Positions 6,146 to 7,694 of a DNA stretch of 7,694 nucleotides are shown here, one piece after another; position 1 is the stretch's first letter, and each line of letters begins with the position of its first letter. This DNA comes from Flavobacteriales bacterium UBA7519 (GTDB taxonomy: Bacteria > Bacteroidota > Bacteroidia > Flavobacteriales > Weeksellaceae), in contig DLND01000071.1 in the NCBI GenBank assembly GCA_002476905.1, positions 1-7,694 on the forward strand, given 5' to 3'. Made by a program: the position numbers and the translations under genes. The notes beneath the pieces were generated by a model. It was not told the origin of the DNA. It did no database searches and saw only the letters and a program-made list of their open reading frames with translations.

Positions 6146-7694
6146 TTACTTGAAATTGAATTTTACAGTGAACATAAACTGGCTTGGACGGATATACATT
6201 TGATTGGTTGTAACAAGTTGTTGTAAAACATCCACATTTACAGTTTCATAAACTTTTCTGTTTGCGATATTCAACCATTTGAATTCGAAATCAATTTTTC
6301 TCTTAACCCAAGTGTATTGGTAAGATAAATCGAAGAAAGAGTTTCTAAAGTTTTGTCCACTTGCCTTTGTAGAAAGATCATCCCAGTTGAAACCAAAAGT
6401 ATGATTGTCGCTTGGATAAATATACGCTGCTAGATTATGATTCCAACCGCTGGATTTGAAAACTGTATTGTCATTTTTGTTGGTGTTTTTGCTCCAGTTC
6501 AGATTGATGTTATAATCTAAACTAAACCAACTGAAATATGTGTTGTTAAATTTGATCCCCAGTGTTTGTCTACTGTTTGCAGACTCTCTTAAATCGGAAT
6601 TAAAATAAGAGAAAGAATTGGAATCTGTATTGGTACCGCTTATAGATAGATTGGATTTGAATTTTGGAAAATATTTGCCAATTTCTGCGCCTTCTGTCTG
6701 AGTTTTGATTGAGTTCTCTTTACTTTGCAATTCTAACTCTGAGATGAAACCATTAGTTTTATAACTTTCTATTAAGTTTCTTTTGTTGGTAGAATAGTTA
6801 TATCTCACATTGAAGAACAAATTATTCAAAGGGTTTCTATACTCTAGTCTGGAGCCAATCATTCTGCTCAAATATTCTGGCATCTCAATATTGTCACTAA
6901 ATCTTTTTTGCAAATTGGTAGGACTTGTCAGCATATTTCCGCCATACAAAAATCCAAAGTTTCCAAAATCATAAGATTGATTGGCGAAAGCCCAGATTTT
7001 GAAAAAAGATGCAAAGTCAAGGTTTGCAAAGAGGTTTGGCTCAAAAACAGTTTTACTTTTATCCAAATAATTTTGTCTGATATTATCTTTGTAAGTAATA
7101 CCATAGAAATTCATTGGAAGCGTTAGGTTTAGGTTGAAGTTTTGAGATTTGAAGTTAACACCAACTTGAGTATATGGCATTACTTCGTTCCAATCCATAT
7201 CATTTTGTCTATCTGATCCAAGGAAATAATTATTATTACTAACCTCTCCTGTAATAACAGATTTTAAATTGTTAAAATTCATATTCAAACCAAACTCAGG
7301 AGTGAAGGTCCATTTTCTATAAGAAAAACCTACAGAAGCAGAATGATTAACTTCAAGAGTTTTGGATATGGTATACTGGCTGATTTTATCAAAATTACTG
7401 AATCCGAAGTTTTCCATATAATTTCCTGGAGAAACGGTGAGCGTTTGTTTATCTTTCTGATACTTAACGTAACTCATAAAATTAACAAGTTTATCTTTCC
7501 AAGGAATAATGGTGCTTAATGAATTTTGGAATGTTCCGGTTGGAGAATCTAAAGACTCGTCTGCAAATTTATGAATTGGTGTTGCTGTCGGATCATTCAA
7601 TACTGGAGGTAGATTGTTGTCTACATTTGCACGGTCTGTATTCCAGAAGCTGTTCCAGGTTGTTGTATTTTTGAAGAAACCCTTTTTTGCATTC
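6146..7694 (-). CDS. Outer-membrane beta-barrel protein, TonB-dependent-receptor-like, C-terminal part
   Basis: The frame is open from the right window edge to a TAA at 6146-6148, giving 515 residues. The TTG at 7600 is internal because coding continues 31 codons upstream without a stop, so the true start is outside. The visible part is a long series of alternating aromatic/polar segments separated by Asn/Ser/Asp-rich turns (for example RKWTFTPEFGLNMNF, SWFSLDYNINLNWS, RKIDFEFKWLNIAN), the pattern of a large transmembrane barrel. The end, RPSQFMFTVKFNFK, is the aromatic C-terminal strand used for outer-membrane insertion, with one extra Lys after the usual terminal Phe. The pattern matches the large barrels found next to GLPGLI genes, which usually carry an N-terminal carboxypeptidase-regulatory-like domain and sometimes a plug; those parts cannot be seen here. 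Transport by TonB is therefore not shown. The substrate is unknown, and no SusD-like partner is in view. Confidence 0.78.
   Translation of the reverse strand, partial: NAKKGFFKNTTTWNSFWNTDRANVDNNLPPVLNDPTATPIHKFADESLDSPTGTFQNSLSTIIPWKDKLVNFMSYVKYQKDKQTLTVSPGNYMENFGFSNFDKISQYTISKTLEVNHSASVGFSYRKWTFTPEFGLNMNFNNLKSVITGEVSNNNYFLGSDRQNDMDWNEVMPYTQVGVNFKSQNFNLNLTLPMNFYGITYKDNIRQNYLDKSKTVFEPNLFANLDFASFFKIWAFANQSYDFGNFGFLYGGNMLTSPTNLQKRFSDNIEMPEYLSRMIGSRLEYRNPLNNLFFNVRYNYSTNKRNLIESYKTNGFISELELQSKENSIKTQTEGAEIGKYFPKFKSNLSISGTNTDSNSFSYFNSDLRESANSRQTLGIKFNNTYFSWFSLDYNINLNWSKNTNKNDNTVFKSSGWNHNLAAYIYPSDNHTFGFNWDDLSTKASGQNFRNSFFDLSYQYTWVKRKIDFEFKWLNIANRKVYETVNVDVLQQLVTTNQMYIRPSQFMFTVKFNFK

Noticed and set aside
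7598..7600. TTG as the start of the outer-membrane barrel gene
   Set aside because: The frame stays open for 31 more codons to the window edge, and no signal peptide follows the TTG; the visible part is only the C-terminal barrel.
1..7694. CRISPR array, IS element, integrase, tRNA, rRNA, toxin-antitoxin or phage-defence genes
   Set aside because: No spaced direct repeats, transposase motifs, tRNA cloverleaf or defence-type domains were seen; all gaps are under 100 bases and the genes are typical core functions.

Overview
The window looks like a low-GC chromosomal segment from the Bacteroidota, most probably a flavobacterium of the Chryseobacterium/Elizabethkingia type (Weeksellaceae). Pointers are a GLPGLI-family protein, a SprE/PorW-type lipoprotein of the type IX secretion (T9SS) and gliding machinery, a large TonB-receptor-like outer-membrane barrel, AT-rich gene starts without clear Shine-Dalgarno sequences, and a tryptophanase, which fits the indole-positive phenotype of Chryseobacterium. 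The genus is an inference from gene content; nothing here identifies a species.

Layout. The only plus-strand gene is tryptophanase (3-1328), whose first ~20 codons lie before the window. It converges on a minus-strand block, and the two sides share a perfect-dyad terminator at 1335-1363. In transcription order, the minus strand carries the C-terminal 515 residues of an outer-membrane beta-barrel protein (7694-6146, N-terminus outside), a terminator (6126-6091), a secreted GLPGLI protein (6055-5153), a strong intrinsic terminator (5128-5104), a KdsC-like HAD phosphatase (5076-4555), a Maf nucleotide pyrophosphatase (4544-3972) and the T9SS lipoprotein SprE/PorW (3888-1363). No gap exceeds 100 bases, so there is no sizeable unannotated stretch.

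How the genes fit together. kdsC and maf are 10 bases apart and are surely co-transcribed; sprE follows after 83 bases with no visible terminator and may belong to the same unit. KdsC serves Kdo/lipopolysaccharide synthesis, SprE serves protein export and gliding, and the barrel plus GLPGLI pair sits in the outer membrane and periplasm, so the minus-strand block is mainly envelope-related, with Maf as a nucleotide-pool housekeeping enzyme. The barrel/GLPGLI pair recurs in this phylum and has no established function; it is the least understood part of the window. I found no IS element, integrase, CRISPR array, tRNA or rRNA, and no sign of recent transfer. This is largely core chromosome, not an accessory island.
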